Source: Azospirillum isscasi (GTDB taxonomy: Bacteria; Pseudomonadota; Alphaproteobacteria; Azospirillales; Azospirillaceae). From it: DNA of 51,376 bases. The notes beneath the pieces are model-generated. The model was given only the letters and a program-made list of their open reading frames with translations. It searched no databases and was not told where the DNA came from. Each line of letters starts with the position of its first letter. Within the stretch, counting starts at the first letter, position 1. The DNA lies in NCBI RefSeq assembly GCF_030849505.1, contig NZ_JAUJFI010000020.1, positions 1 through 51,376 of the forward strand, read 5' to 3'. The translations under genes were made by a program, and so were the position numbers. This document shows positions 34,210 through 43,416 of the stretch, one piece after another.

Positions 34210-35430
34210 TCAGAACCGGTCCGGCATCCACGGCGCCGGGCCCGAGAAAATCAACGCCGCCAAAGCCATAGCATCCTCCCCGCCGCGCAGGAGCCCAACC
34301 TGACGGAGAACACCCGGACCTTTGTGCCCGCTGTAGAGGGTGGCGAGGGCCGCGGCAGACAGCGAAAGCACCGCTCCTGCCGCCTTTTCGCTGCCGCCCA
34401 CCCCCTTCGGCAGGGGGTACACGGCGGCTTTTCCGCCGGACAGGCGCAGCCGGAAACACCCGGAATTGCCCGGAATCAAGGAATCCGAAACATCCAGGGT
34501 CAGCTCTCCTACAATTCCCGGTGGGTATCCGCGGGCTTCCAGAGCGCGGCGGACGTCCAGAATGCGCAAAAGCCACTCGTCCCGCGCGTCCGCCCGAGGC
34601 CCGCTGTCCGGGGCGAGCAGAATCAGCGGGTCGTCCGGCCCGCCGCGCCAGGAAACGCGGTCCACCTGCGCCCGATAGCCGCCCAGGAAGCCCTGCGCCA
34701 GCCGAACCGCCCGCGGGCTGAGCAGGCAGAGGTCGGCCACGGCCAGCCGGCGCTTGGCCGGCGGCGCAACCGCGATGTATCCTTCCGGCCCCGCAGGACC
34801 ATCCAGGGTATAGACGTCGGACGGAACGCCGTCCGGACAGAGGGCGAAGCTCCACAGTCCTTCGTTGCGCTCCACCAGACCGTTGCCCGACACGAGCAGA
34901 CTGCGGCGAAGTGCCGCAAGATGGCTGGCGTCCGCGGCGTCGGTGCGGCGGACCCGTCCGTCCCCCGGCGGCGGCCCGGCGGCAAGCGAGGCCGGCGGTG
35001 CGCTCCAGTCGAAGGACACCCCGCCCCGCCCGAATCCAAGGCGGGTGTAGAGCGGCAAGGTCGCGGGGTAGAGCACGGACAGCGCGGCGCCCCCGGCCCG
35101 CGCCTCCTCCAGAACGCCGCGCATCAGCGCGCTGCCGCAGCCGCGCCCGCGCTCCGCCGGATCGACGGCGACCGCCGCCACCCCGCAGGACGGCACCGGG
35201 CGCCCGCCGAACCATTGGTCCATGGGCCAGACGGCGGCGCAGGCGACGACCTGACCGGCGCGGTCCGTCTCCGGCCCGGCGCGCAGGCCGCGCATCACGT
35301 CCGGCCCGAACAGCTCCACGGACCGGTCAAAATACTCGCGGGGGATGCCGAAGCCCTGGCGGACCAGGGCCGCGGCGTCCTCCCATTCCTCCGGCAGAAG
35401 GGGGCCGAAGCCCCCGGCCACAGCCGTCAC
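34210..35430 (-). CDS. Eis-like GNAT acetyltransferase with C-terminal SCP2-like domain
   Basis: A 406-residue protein with the Eis (enhanced intracellular survival) architecture: an N-terminal GNAT domain (CGVAAVAVDPAERGRGCGSA, acetyl-CoA loop near 85-100), a second GNAT-like half, and a C-terminal SCP2-like domain (GELTLDVSDS... CFRLRLSGGKAAV). It ends in Phe; in mycobacterial Eis, of nearly equal length, the C-terminal Phe carboxylate is the general base. The GTG start at 35430 overlaps the acyl-CoA ligase stop (GTGA), so it is translationally coupled. Eis proteins acetylate lysine side chains or aminoglycosides; the target here is unknown. Confidence 0.87.
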   Translation of the reverse strand: MTAVAGGFGPLLPEEWEDAAALVRQGFGIPREYFDRSVELFGPDVMRGLRAGPETDRAGQVVACAAVWPMDQWFGGRPVPSCGVAAVAVDPAERGRGCGSALMRGVLEEARAGGAALSVLYPATLPLYTRLGFGRGGVSFDWSAPPASLAAGPPPGDGRVRRTDAADASHLAALRRSLLVSGNGLVERNEGLWSFALCPDGVPSDVYTLDGPAGPEGYIAVAPPAKRRLAVADLCLLSPRAVRLAQGFLGGYRAQVDRVSWRGGPDDPLILLAPDSGPRADARDEWLLRILDVRRALEARGYPPGIVGELTLDVSDSLIPGNSGCFRLRLSGGKAAVYPLPKGVGGSEKAAGAVLSLSAAALATLYSGHKGPGVLRQVGLLRGGEDAMALAALIFSGPAPWMPDRF

Positions 35431-37082
35431 GCCTTCGTCCCGTTCAGCGCACGGGCCTGGTCGCGCAGCACATACTTCTGGATCTTGCCGGTCGAGGTCT
35501 TCGGCAGGGCGGTGAAGACGACGGTGCGCGGGCATTTGAAGTGGGCCAGATGCTCGCGGCAATAGGCGATCACCTCCGCCTCCGTCAGGGTCTTGCCGTC
35601 CTTCAGCGTGACGAAGGCGCAGGGCGTCTCGCCCCACTTCTCGTCCGGGCGGGCGACCACGGCGGCCTCCACGATGTCCGGATGCTTGTAGAGGACCGAC
35701 TCGACCTCGATGGTCGAGATGTTCTCGCCGCCGGAGATGATGATGTCCTTGGAGCGGTCCTTCAGCTCGATGTAGCCGTCGGGATGCCAGACGCCGAGGT
35801 CGCCGGTGTGGAACCAGCCGCCCGAGAAGGCTTCCTGCGTGGCCCGCGGGTTCTTCAGATAGCCCTTCATGACGGTGTTCCCGCGCATGAAGATCTCGCC
35901 CATCGTCACGCCGTCCTTGCGGGTCGGCTGGAGCGTGTTGGGGTCGGCGACCATCAGCCCTTCCAGCGTGGCGTAGTTCACGCCCTGCCGCGCCTTCAGC
36001 GCCGCGCGCTCTTCCAGCGGCAGCTCGTTCCAGTGCTCGTGCCAGGCGCAGATGGTGACCGGGCCGTAGACCTCGGTCAGGCCGTAGACGTGGGTGACGT
36101 CGAAGCCGAGACGCTCGATCTTCTCGATCACCGCGGCGGGCGGGGCGGCGCCGGCGGTCATCATCTTGACGCCGCGCGGAATCTCCCGCTTCTGGTCCTC
36201 CGGGGCGTTGACGATCAGGCCCATGATGATGGGGGCGCCGCACATGTGGGTGACGCCCAGATCGGCCAGCGCGTCGTAGATGCCCTTGGCGGTGATGGCG
36301 CGGACGCAGACGTTGGTGCCGGCCATGGCGGTGACCGTCCAGGGGAAGCACCAGCCGTTGCAGTGGAACATCGGCAGAGTCCACAGATAGACGGGATGGT
36401 GCGGCATCGCCCAGGTCAGCACGTTGCCCATGGCGTTCAGGTAGGCGCCGCGGTGGTGGTAGACGACGCCCTTCGGGTTGCCGGTGGTGCCGCTGGTGTA
36501 GTTCAGCGCGATGGCCTGCCACTCGTCGGTCGGCATCGGCCACTCATAGGCCGGGTCGCCGGTCTCCAGGAACTGCTCGTAGGTCTGCTCCCCGATCAGT
36601 TCGCCGCCCTTGGCCTGCGGGTCGTCGATGTCGATGACGATGGGGCGGCGCTTCGGCTCCAGCATGTGGACGGCCTTGGAGATCACGCCGGAGAATTCCC
36701 GGTCGGTCAGCAGGACCTTCGCCTCGCCATGCTCCAGGATGAAGGCCAGCGCCTCCGCGTCCAGACGGATGTTCAGGGCGTTCAGGACGCCGCCGGTCAT
36801 CGGCACGCCGAAATGCGCCTCGAAGGATTCCGGCGTGTTGGGGGCCATCACCGCGACCGTGTCGCCCGGCCCGATGCCGCGCTTCGACAGGGCCGAGGCG
36901 AGGCGCACGCAACGCTCGTAGGTTTCCGCCCAGGTGCGGCGGACCGGGCCGTGGATCACGGCGATGCGCTGCGGATAGACGGCGGCGGTGCGGCGCAGGA
37001 AGGAGAGCGGCGACAGAGGCACCGTGTTGGCGGCGTTCTGGTCGAGGTCGGTCTCGTACGGGTTGTGCCGGGCGTCGGTCAC
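35427..37082 (-). CDS. Acyl-CoA synthetase (medium/long-chain, DmdB/AlkK-like)
   Basis: A 551-residue AMP-forming ligase activating a carboxylic acid to its CoA ester. P-loop YTSGTTGNPKGV (near 185), the GLTEVYGP adenylate motif, the hinge GDLGVWHPDGYIELKDRSKD and the C-terminal lysine in KTSTGKIQKYVLR are all present. The sequence LPMFHCNGWCFPWTV is shared with medium-chain and methylmercaptopropionate ligases; the true substrate is open. The start is GTG at 37082 with GGGAGG five bases upstream, giving MTDARHNPYE. First of a coupled pair with the Eis-like acetyltransferase. Confidence 0.93.
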   Translation of the reverse strand: MTDARHNPYETDLDQNAANTVPLSPLSFLRRTAAVYPQRIAVIHGPVRRTWAETYERCVRLASALSKRGIGPGDTVAVMAPNTPESFEAHFGVPMTGGVLNALNIRLDAEALAFILEHGEAKVLLTDREFSGVISKAVHMLEPKRRPIVIDIDDPQAKGGELIGEQTYEQFLETGDPAYEWPMPTDEWQAIALNYTSGTTGNPKGVVYHHRGAYLNAMGNVLTWAMPHHPVYLWTLPMFHCNGWCFPWTVTAMAGTNVCVRAITAKGIYDALADLGVTHMCGAPIIMGLIVNAPEDQKREIPRGVKMMTAGAAPPAAVIEKIERLGFDVTHVYGLTEVYGPVTICAWHEHWNELPLEERAALKARQGVNYATLEGLMVADPNTLQPTRKDGVTMGEIFMRGNTVMKGYLKNPRATQEAFSGGWFHTGDLGVWHPDGYIELKDRSKDIIISGGENISTIEVESVLYKHPDIVEAAVVARPDEKWGETPCAFVTLKDGKTLTEAEVIAYCREHLAHFKCPRTVVFTALPKTSTGKIQKYVLRDQARALNGTKA

Positions 37083-37087
37083 GGGGG

Positions 37088-37093
37088 CCTCCC
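37088..37093 (-). promoter_or_regulatory. Ribosome binding site fixing the GTG start of the acyl-CoA ligase
   Basis: GGGAGG on the minus strand, five bases before GTG at 37080-37082. It excludes the roughly 40-residue N-terminal extension possible in the same open frame. Confidence 0.75.
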
Positions 37094-37232
37094 TTATGCG
37101 TCTCTGTTCAAGAACTCGTTGGGATGAGTCTTGCCAGAGAATCCAGAGGCTTGGAAGAGGGCTGCCCAGGCGATGCGCGGTCTTGCCGCGCTGCGGCATC
37201 CTGCCCGGTTGACCGGCTTTCCCGGTCCGCGC

Positions 37233-37715
37233 TCAGCCCTTGCGGACCGTTTCGACCCGCCCGCCGGTCATGCCGACGAGTTGCGCCGGGGTCAGTCGGA
37301 AGACCGCGTTGGGGGTGCCGGCGGCGGCCCAGACGGTCTCCAGAGCCATCAGATCGGCGTCGATCAGGACCAGCGGCGGCACGGCGTGGCCGATGGGCGG
37401 AACCCCGCCGATGGCGAAGCCGGTGTTGTCCCGCACGAAGTCCGGATCGGCCCGTTCGATCTTCTCGCCGATCAGGCGGCCCACCGCCTTCTCGTCCACC
37501 CGGTTGGCCCCGCTGGCCACCACCAGCACCGGGCGGCCGGTATCTTTCGCGCGGAAGATCAAGGACTTGGCAATCTGCGCCACGGCGCAGCCGACGGCGT
37601 TGGCGGCGTCCTCGGACGTGCGGGTGCTGCCCTCGTGCTCCACAACCGCGTGGCCGTGGCCGAAGCGGTCGAGAAGCTCCTGGACCCGCTGGGCGGAGGG
37701 GCTGAGGGCGGCCAT
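37233..37715 (-). CDS. YbaK/EbsC family aminoacyl-tRNA deacylase
   Basis: A 160-residue free-standing editing domain that hydrolyses mischarged tRNA (as YbaK and ProX do for Cys- or Ala-tRNA-Pro). The conserved Lys is in AQIAKSLIFRA (K50 region), with GANRVDEKAVGRLIGEK and the GIGGVPP-type loop FAIGGVPPIGHAVP that shapes the active site. Specificity is not readable. It lies six bases from proC on the same strand, so the pair is probably an operon; linkage of a proline-tRNA editor to proline synthesis would make sense but is inference. Confidence 0.92.
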   Translation of the reverse strand: MAALSPSAQRVQELLDRFGHGHAVVEHEGSTRTSEDAANAVGCAVAQIAKSLIFRAKDTGRPVLVVASGANRVDEKAVGRLIGEKIERADPDFVRDNTGFAIGGVPPIGHAVPPLVLIDADLMALETVWAAAGTPNAVFRLTPAQLVGMTGGRVETVRKG

Positions 37716-37721
37716 GGCGCG

Positions 37722-38594
37722 TTACTTCGCCAGTTCGCGGGAGCGGCGCGCCGCGGCGGCCACGGCGCGGTCGAGCAGCGGCTGAATCCCGTCCCCGGCC
37801 ATCAGCACGTCCAGCGCCGCCTGGGTGGTGCCGTTGGGGCTGGTCACCGCCTTGCGCAGGTCGGCGGCGTCGGTCGGGGACTGGTGGAGCAACTCGCCCG
37901 CCCCTGCAACCGTGGCCCGCGCCAGACGCATGGCAAGTTCGGCGGGCAGTCCGGCGGCCTCGCCGGCCTTCGCCATGGCCTCCACCATCAGGAAAACATA
38001 GGCGGGACCGCTGCCCGACACCGCCGTGACGGGGTCGAGAAGCGACTCGTCCTCGACCCAGGCGACGTCACCCACCGCGCGCAGCAGCGAATCGCACAGT
38101 GCCTTCTGGGCCTCGGTCACCACCGGGTTGCCGACGGCGACGGTCATGCCGCGCCCGATGGCGGCGGGCGTGTTGGGCATGGAGCGGACGATGGCCGCCC
38201 CCTCCCCCAGCGCGGATTTGCCCAACGCCGATTCGCCCAATGCTGATTCGCCCAATGCTGATTCGAAGGAGGCGATGGTCTTGCCGGCGGCCACCGACAG
38301 GAACACCGTGCCGGGGCGGACCAGCGCCCGGTAGGCCGGAAGCACCGTGTCCATCACCTGCGGCTTCACGGCCAGAACGACGACATCCGGTGCGAAGCCG
38401 GCGGGCAAGGCGTCCGGACCGCTCACCAGGACGACGGCGGGGTTGCCGCGCAGGGACTCCGGCAGGCCCGACGGTTCGACCACGGCGACGCTGGACGCGA
38501 TGCCGGCCTTCAGCCAGCCGTCGAGCATCGCGCCGCCCATCTTGCCGCAGCCGGCCAGAAGCAATGTGCAACCCTGCGCCCCACTCTGCGTCAT
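37722..38594 (-). CDS. proC: Pyrroline-5-carboxylate reductase with internal repeat insertion
   Basis: Reduces 1-pyrroline-5-carboxylate to L-proline with NAD(P)H. 290 residues, slightly long. The Rossmann motif is LLLAGCGKMGGAMLDGW; VKPQVMDTVL, MPNTPAAIGRGMT and VTAVSGSGPAYVFLMVEA are family signatures, the last forming the active site. Between the Rossmann half and MPNTPA the chain carries about four copies of a five-residue unit ESALG, encoded by a 15-bp tandem repeat; the usual family has a short loop there. The reading frame is kept, so the enzyme is probably active. GGGGAGG lies ten bases before the ATG, inside the end of the YbjN-like gene. Confidence 0.95.
   Translation of the reverse strand: MTQSGAQGCTLLLAGCGKMGGAMLDGWLKAGIASSVAVVEPSGLPESLRGNPAVVLVSGPDALPAGFAPDVVVLAVKPQVMDTVLPAYRALVRPGTVFLSVAAGKTIASFESALGESALGESALGKSALGEGAAIVRSMPNTPAAIGRGMTVAVGNPVVTEAQKALCDSLLRAVGDVAWVEDESLLDPVTAVSGSGPAYVFLMVEAMAKAGEAAGLPAELAMRLARATVAGAGELLHQSPTDAADLRKAVTSPNGTTQAALDVLMAGDGIQPLLDRAVAAAARRSRELAK
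38206..38265. repeat. 15-bp tandem repeat (four units) inside proC
   Basis: Four adjacent 15-base units on the plus strand. Units 3 (38236-38250) and 4 (38251-38265) are identical, CCCAATGCTGATTCG; unit 2 differs at two positions and unit 1 is more diverged. Each unit adds one in-frame five-residue copy (Glu-Ser-Ala-Leu-Gly type) to ProC. The identical newest units suggest recent slippage. Confidence 0.9.
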
Positions 38595-38599
38595 GGCGG

Positions 38600-39103
38600 T
38601 CACGCCTCCCCGGCGGTGTCCAGAATGGCGGCGGACACCGCCTCCGCCGCCGACTTGCCGCCCCAGATCACGAACTGGAAGGCGGGGTAGAAGCGCTCGC
38701 ACTCCGACAGGGCGATCTCCACGAGGTCTTCCAGCTGCTCCACCGTGGCGCCGCGCGAGCCGCGCAGCAGCATGGTCTGGCGGAACATCGGGGTGTGCTC
38801 CTCCGCGCAGACGTCAAAATGGCCCAGCCACATGCGCGCGTTCACCTCCGCCAGCAGGTCGTTCACGGAGGAGCGGCGCGCCGCCGGGACCTTCATGTCG
38901 AACTGGCAGGAGAACTGCATCGCGCTGACGTCGGACTGCCAGACGAAATAGAGCCGGTAATCGCACCAGCGCCCGCCGATCTCGACGATCAGTTCGTCTT
39001 CGCCGGCCCGCTCGAAGGGCCATTCGTTGGCGGTGACGATCTCCTCGACGATGTCCAGGGGGTTGTGCGCGGAAGATTGGGTGTCGACGGCAACAGCCGA
39101 CAT
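38600..39103 (-). CDS. YbjN domain protein
   Basis: A 167-residue protein of the YbjN family, whose fold resembles type III secretion chaperones. The first half (IVTANEWPFERAGEDELIVEIGGRWCDYRLYFVW) and the later DLLAEVNARMWLGHFDVCAEEHTPMFRQTMLLRG match the family pattern; a C-terminal helix (EDLVEIALSECERFYPAFQFVIW) ends the domain. No signal peptide. In enteric bacteria YbjN affects motility and stress, but no activity is known. It precedes proC with its stop six bases before the proC start; likely one operon YbjN > proC > YbaK. Confidence 0.88.
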   Translation of the reverse strand: MSAVAVDTQSSAHNPLDIVEEIVTANEWPFERAGEDELIVEIGGRWCDYRLYFVWQSDVSAMQFSCQFDMKVPAARRSSVNDLLAEVNARMWLGHFDVCAEEHTPMFRQTMLLRGSRGATVEQLEDLVEIALSECERFYPAFQFVIWGGKSAAEAVSAAILDTAGEA

Positions 39104-39333
39104 GTCGGCGTCCTCCTGTGAAGGCGCGGTGGACGGAACCGCCCCGGGGCCGGCCCGCCTTCACGGGCGAAGGGGGAGCCCCGAGATGTTGTGGCTTACA
39201 GCCGGATGGATACCACCCAGGGCACCGTGCCAAAAGGGTTTGGCCGGCGCAACAGGTTTTCGGCGGTGCATCCGTGAAGGATCGGTGACGGGCGGGACCC
39301 CCGGAGGATCAAGCCGGGGATCGGGCCTTGAGA

Positions 39334-39657
39334 TCAGGCCGGCCCGGTGCTGCCGCCACCGGTGGAACCGGGGGCGCCCACCAGGGGCTGCGGCGCACGG
39401 TCGGCCAGCAGGATCGCCACCGTGGCCTCCAGCGCGGCGATGCGCTCGGCCATGGCCTCCTGCTCCTCGCGGGCCTTCGCGGCCATGGCGCGGACGGCCT
39501 CGTACTCCTCGCGGCTCACCACGTCCATCCGCGACAGAACGCGCTCGAACTGCTGGCGCATCTGCGCCTCAGCTTCCTCGCGCAGGGACGACAGCGCGCC
39601 GAGCGCGCCACCCGCGACGCGGGCCAGATCGTCCAGAATCTTATTGTCCACCTGCAT
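39334..39657 (-). CDS. ubiK: UbiK-family accessory factor (BMFP domain)
   Basis: A 107-residue coiled-coil protein of the membrane-fusogenic BMFP/UbiK family, an accessory factor of the soluble complex that assembles ubiquinone. The first 25 residues (DNKILDDLARVAGGALGALSSLREEAE) form the amphipathic helix; 30-85 the coiled coil (VVSREEYEAVRAMAAKAREE, ERIAALEA), which is the family motif. A Gly/Pro/Ser tail follows. The 230 bases between it and the YbjN-like gene contain nothing I can support. Confidence 0.88.
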   Translation of the reverse strand: MQVDNKILDDLARVAGGALGALSSLREEAEAQMRQQFERVLSRMDVVSREEYEAVRAMAAKAREEQEAMAERIAALEATVAILLADRAPQPLVGAPGSTGGGSTGPA

Positions 39658-39750
39658 CGACTCAAAATCCGCTTCTTGTCTGCCGCATTATGGGACCCGA
39701 CCCACAGAACTTCAACGGGCTTGGACGCGATGCGTCACGGGAGGCCCCCC

Positions 39751-42700
39751 TCAGCGCCGCAACCCGTCGATCAGCCCCTTCAGAAGCGCGTCGGGCTTCG
39801 GGGTCCCGCCGCCGCCGGGAAGCGGCAGGTCCTTCGGCACCACCCTGTTCAGCAACCCTTCGGCGGCGCGGCGGGCGAAATACTCCTGCACCTCCTGCAT
39901 CTCGAAGGAGCGGGTCGGCTTGTCCAGCGCGCCGGTCATCCGCACCGTCAGCGGCGGCAGCGGCGGCTCGGACGTCACGGTCAGGCGGACGCGCATGTCG
40001 ATGGTCCGCGCCGGCAGGTTGACCTGCCCCGCCGCCGTCGCCTCGCCCAGTTCGGAGGTCAGGCGCGTGTCCTCCGTCCGCGCCACGCCATGGTCGATGG
40101 CGAAGCTGCCGTCCAGCCGGGCGAAGCGGGTCTCGCCGCCCTGAAGCCCGCCCATCACCGCGCCCAGAAGCTCCTGCGGGCGCTCCAGCTTCGTCAGCCG
40201 GTCGCGCAGGGCGCCCAGGTCGAAGCCGCGGAGCAGGCCGTCGCGGGCGCTGATCCGGCCCTGGCCGGACAGCGCCTTCAGCATGGCGTCGCCGCCGGCC
40301 CCGCTGGTGGTCAGGTTGGCCTCGGCGTCCAGCACGCCCCCGGCGATCTCCACCGCGCCGCCGCCCAACCCACCGCCCACCGCCTCGGCCAGCTTGGCCT
40401 TGGACAGGGTGACGGTGGCCTCCGCGGTCGGCGGCTGGTTGCCCGGCGCGGCGAGCCGCCCGGTGGCGCCGAGTTGGCCGCCCATCAGGCCGCCGTCGAA
40501 CCGCTCCACCGTCAGCACCCCGTTCATCACGGTGGCGCGCAGGGCCGGATTTTCGATCCGCGTCCCGCCCTTGACCAACGCGGATGAGGTCAGCGCCAAG
40601 CGCCCGTCGAACCGGCGCAGCCAGCCGAAATCCGCCGTGGCGGATTCCCCGGGCGCGCCCGGGGACGCCGCCCCCGCCGCCGGAGCGGAGGACGCAGGTG
40701 CGGGAGCACCGCCGGCCGGGCGGGAGGCCGCCGCGGGAAGCGCCGCCAGACGGTCCAGCTCCAGGTCGCCGGTCTGGAGATCGGCCTCGACCCGCGGCTT
40801 GCTGCCGTTCAGGTCGGCCCCGGCCTTGCCCTTGACCGGCACGCCGGCCAGCACGCCCTGGATGTTGCCCAGCGTGAAGGCTTTCCGCGTCCCCGCCAGT
40901 TCCGTGTAGAGGTCCATCGGGCCGTAGGAGCCGGACACCGCGTCGTCGGCGAACAGGCCGGCGAGCCGGACCAGCTCCGGATGCTTGACGCGCAGCTTCA
41001 GGTCGGCGGAGGGGTCCTTCTCGACGTTCAGCAGCGTGCCGCCCGCCTCCAGCGAGCCTTCCGCGGCGTCGAGCCCCAGCTCGACCGCCAGACGCTCGGC
41101 GTCGCCGGACAGGCGGGCCTGCGCCTTCACGGCGCCCAGCCGCTCCGGCGCGGGCACGCCCTCCGGCCAGGGGACGGCGCGCGACAGCCCCTCCAGGCTG
41201 GCCGCCTCGGCGTTCAGCGTCAGATGCGCGCCGCGCAGCGGTTCAAGCCCGGCGATCTGCCCGTCCAGCCGGAGCTTCACCCCGGCGGCGTCCTCCACCT
41301 TCGCTTCCTTGATCGACAGGGCGCCGCCCGCCGCGGTGGCGTCCAGCCGCAGCCCCTGGACCAGCGTGTTGCGGACGGTCAATTGCCCGACCGACAGCTC
41401 CAGATTGGCGTCCACGCCGGCCAGCAGCCGGGCCGGCGTCATCGGCGGGCGTCCGTTGCGCGCGGGCGCCGGGGTCATGTTGGTGCCCGCCGGGGCGGTT
41501 GCCGGAGCGGCGGCGGGCGCCGCCTGGGCCGCCGCGTTGCCGCCCGTCTGGGGGAGATAGGCGTCGAGATTCAGCCGGTCGAGGGCGAGCCGCGCCCCGA
41601 AGGCGGGCCGCCCGCGGTCCACATAGGCGACGGCGCCGGTCAGGCGGCTGGCGTCCACCCGCAGGTCCAGCCCGCTCACGTCCAGCCGTCCGGGCCGCCC
41701 CTGGACCTGAGCCGCGACCGAGGCGCGGCGCAAACGGTCCGCCGGCACGGCGCGCACGTCCACCCGCAACCATTCCAGCAGGGCGCGCAGGTTGTCGGCG
41801 TTGGCCTCCATGCGCAGGGAGAGGTTCGGCTGGCCGTTGGCCGCCGCCAGTTCCCCCGCCGCCACGATGTCGGACCCGCCGGGAAGCAGCGCGCTGAACC
41901 GGTCGATGTTCAGTTTGCCGCCGGTCAGGCTGGCCTCCACCCGCCCCTGGCGGACCACGCCGCCGTTGTAGGTGATGCCGTCCACCGCGAGGTCGAGCTT
42001 GGCGTCCAGCCCCTCCGGCAGGGCGAACCCGCCCGGCTGGGCCGTGCCGCCGCCCGCGGGGGCGCCCCCGGCGGACGGTGCGCCCGCGGAAGGGGTGGAG
42101 GACGGAACGCCCTTGGCCGCCGTCCCGTTGCGCGGGGCCGCCGGCTGGGCACCGCCGTCGGTACCGGAACCGGCGCGGTCCAGCCAGGCGTCGAGGTCGA
42201 GCCGGTTGAGCGCCAGCGTCACCTCCGCCCTTGCGGGCGTTCCGGTGCGCAGGGTGGCCGTGCCGGTGGCCCGCGTGTCGCCGAGCTGTCCCTCCAGATT
42301 GGTGAAGCTCGCCCCCGCCGGGGACGCCTCGACCGCCGTGCGGATGCCGAAGGGCTGGGCGAGCAGCGCGTTGGTCCCCTTGCCCTCGCTACCAGCGCCG
42401 GCGCCACGGACCAGGGCCAGGGCACGCGACAGGTCGCTGCCCTCGGCGCGCAGATCGCCCTGGGCGCGCGAACCGCCGCTGCCCGGCGGGTTGGTGACGA
42501 TGCCGGCGAAACGCAGCGTGGCGTCGGTGTCGGACATGGACAGCGACGCCCGGACCTGGACGGCGGCGCCGTCGATCAGGCGGCTGACGAACATCTCCCC
42601 GCGCAGCGGCACGCCGCGCGCCCGGAAGCTGCCCTGCCCCTGGAACGGCCCGGTGAAGCTGCCGGCGACGATGCGCGCGTCGAGCTGGTCGATCACCTCC

Positions 42701-43212
42701 GACTGGCCGGTGCGGGCGTCGCGGTAGAGGATGGTGCCGTTCTGCACCGTCACCTGATCGAAGCTGACCGCGGAGGCCAGCCCGTCGCCCGATCCGCCCT
42801 GACCGCCGCCCGCCGGACGGCCGGCAGCCGACAGATCCCAGTTGAAGCGCCCGTCGGGCAGCGTCTCGAACAGGAAGGTGGGGTCGATCAGCTTGATGCT
42901 CTGCACCTGGATGTGCCCGCCGAGCAGGGGCCCGAGCGCCACCCGGACGTCCAGCTCCTTCAGGCGGGCCATGTCCTCCTCCGACCCGCCGGGCGCGTTG
43001 GCCAGCCGGGCGTCGCGCACCGTCAGCGCCGGGGCCGGCAGCAGCGACAGGCCGATATCGCCCTTCAACTCCACCTTGCGGCCCGTGGCGGCGGATACCT
43101 TGTCCGCGATCTGGGCCTTGTAGGCGTTCCAATCGACCACGCTGGGCACGAACAGCACCGCCGCCGCCAGCAGGCCGACGAGAATCAGCGCCGCGATCAG
43201 GAGTTTCTTCAC
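39751..43212 (-). CDS. AsmA family protein
   Basis: A 1153-residue AsmA-like protein: one N-terminal membrane helix (residues 2-24), then a long periplasmic beta-rich chain. The AsmA N-terminal motif VDWNAYKAQIADKVSAATGRKVELKGDI begins at 28. Repeated patterns of strand pairs with G-x-L-x-A/V-x-G run to the C-terminal AsmA_2 part (GEATAAGQVNLPARTIDMRVRLTV). Two Pro/Ala/Gly-rich linkers occur (near 380 and 560). Members form a lipid bridge between membranes. GTG at 43212 is chosen because it starts MKKLLIAALILVGLL; a GTG at 43266 would add 18 residues before the membrane helix. Confidence 0.9.
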   Translation of the reverse strand: MKKLLIAALILVGLLAAAVLFVPSVVDWNAYKAQIADKVSAATGRKVELKGDIGLSLLPAPALTVRDARLANAPGGSEEDMARLKELDVRVALGPLLGGHIQVQSIKLIDPTFLFETLPDGRFNWDLSAAGRPAGGGQGGSGDGLASAVSFDQVTVQNGTILYRDARTGQSEVIDQLDARIVAGSFTGPFQGQGSFRARGVPLRGEMFVSRLIDGAAVQVRASLSMSDTDATLRFAGIVTNPPGSGGSRAQGDLRAEGSDLSRALALVRGAGAGSEGKGTNALLAQPFGIRTAVEASPAGASFTNLEGQLGDTRATGTATLRTGTPARAEVTLALNRLDLDAWLDRAGSGTDGGAQPAAPRNGTAAKGVPSSTPSAGAPSAGGAPAGGGTAQPGGFALPEGLDAKLDLAVDGITYNGGVVRQGRVEASLTGGKLNIDRFSALLPGGSDIVAAGELAAANGQPNLSLRMEANADNLRALLEWLRVDVRAVPADRLRRASVAAQVQGRPGRLDVSGLDLRVDASRLTGAVAYVDRGRPAFGARLALDRLNLDAYLPQTGGNAAAQAAPAAAPATAPAGTNMTPAPARNGRPPMTPARLLAGVDANLELSVGQLTVRNTLVQGLRLDATAAGGALSIKEAKVEDAAGVKLRLDGQIAGLEPLRGAHLTLNAEAASLEGLSRAVPWPEGVPAPERLGAVKAQARLSGDAERLAVELGLDAAEGSLEAGGTLLNVEKDPSADLKLRVKHPELVRLAGLFADDAVSGSYGPMDLYTELAGTRKAFTLGNIQGVLAGVPVKGKAGADLNGSKPRVEADLQTGDLELDRLAALPAAASRPAGGAPAPASSAPAAGAASPGAPGESATADFGWLRRFDGRLALTSSALVKGGTRIENPALRATVMNGVLTVERFDGGLMGGQLGATGRLAAPGNQPPTAEATVTLSKAKLAEAVGGGLGGGAVEIAGGVLDAEANLTTSGAGGDAMLKALSGQGRISARDGLLRGFDLGALRDRLTKLERPQELLGAVMGGLQGGETRFARLDGSFAIDHGVARTEDTRLTSELGEATAAGQVNLPARTIDMRVRLTVTSEPPLPPLTVRMTGALDKPTRSFEMQEVQEYFARRAAEGLLNRVVPKDLPLPGGGGTPKPDALLKGLIDGLRR

Positions 43213-43416
43213 CGGTTGACCCGCCTTCCCCACCGTTCGGCTGTTGAGTCGCCGTATCTTTGCCACAAGCCGCGCGAACCGCCGGCGCCCGCTCCGGTCT
43301 TCCGGGAGGTGCCGCCTTCCGCTAAGCTATCGCCACGAAAGAAAACAAGCAATTTGGGCATTCCAACGGCCAAGTTGCCCGAAGGACGAAATGCCCCGCC
43401 GTCCGGAGATGCCCCC

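Noticed and set aside
38206..38265. CRISPR-like array
   Set aside because: The 15-base units are directly adjacent with no spacers and lie in frame inside proC.
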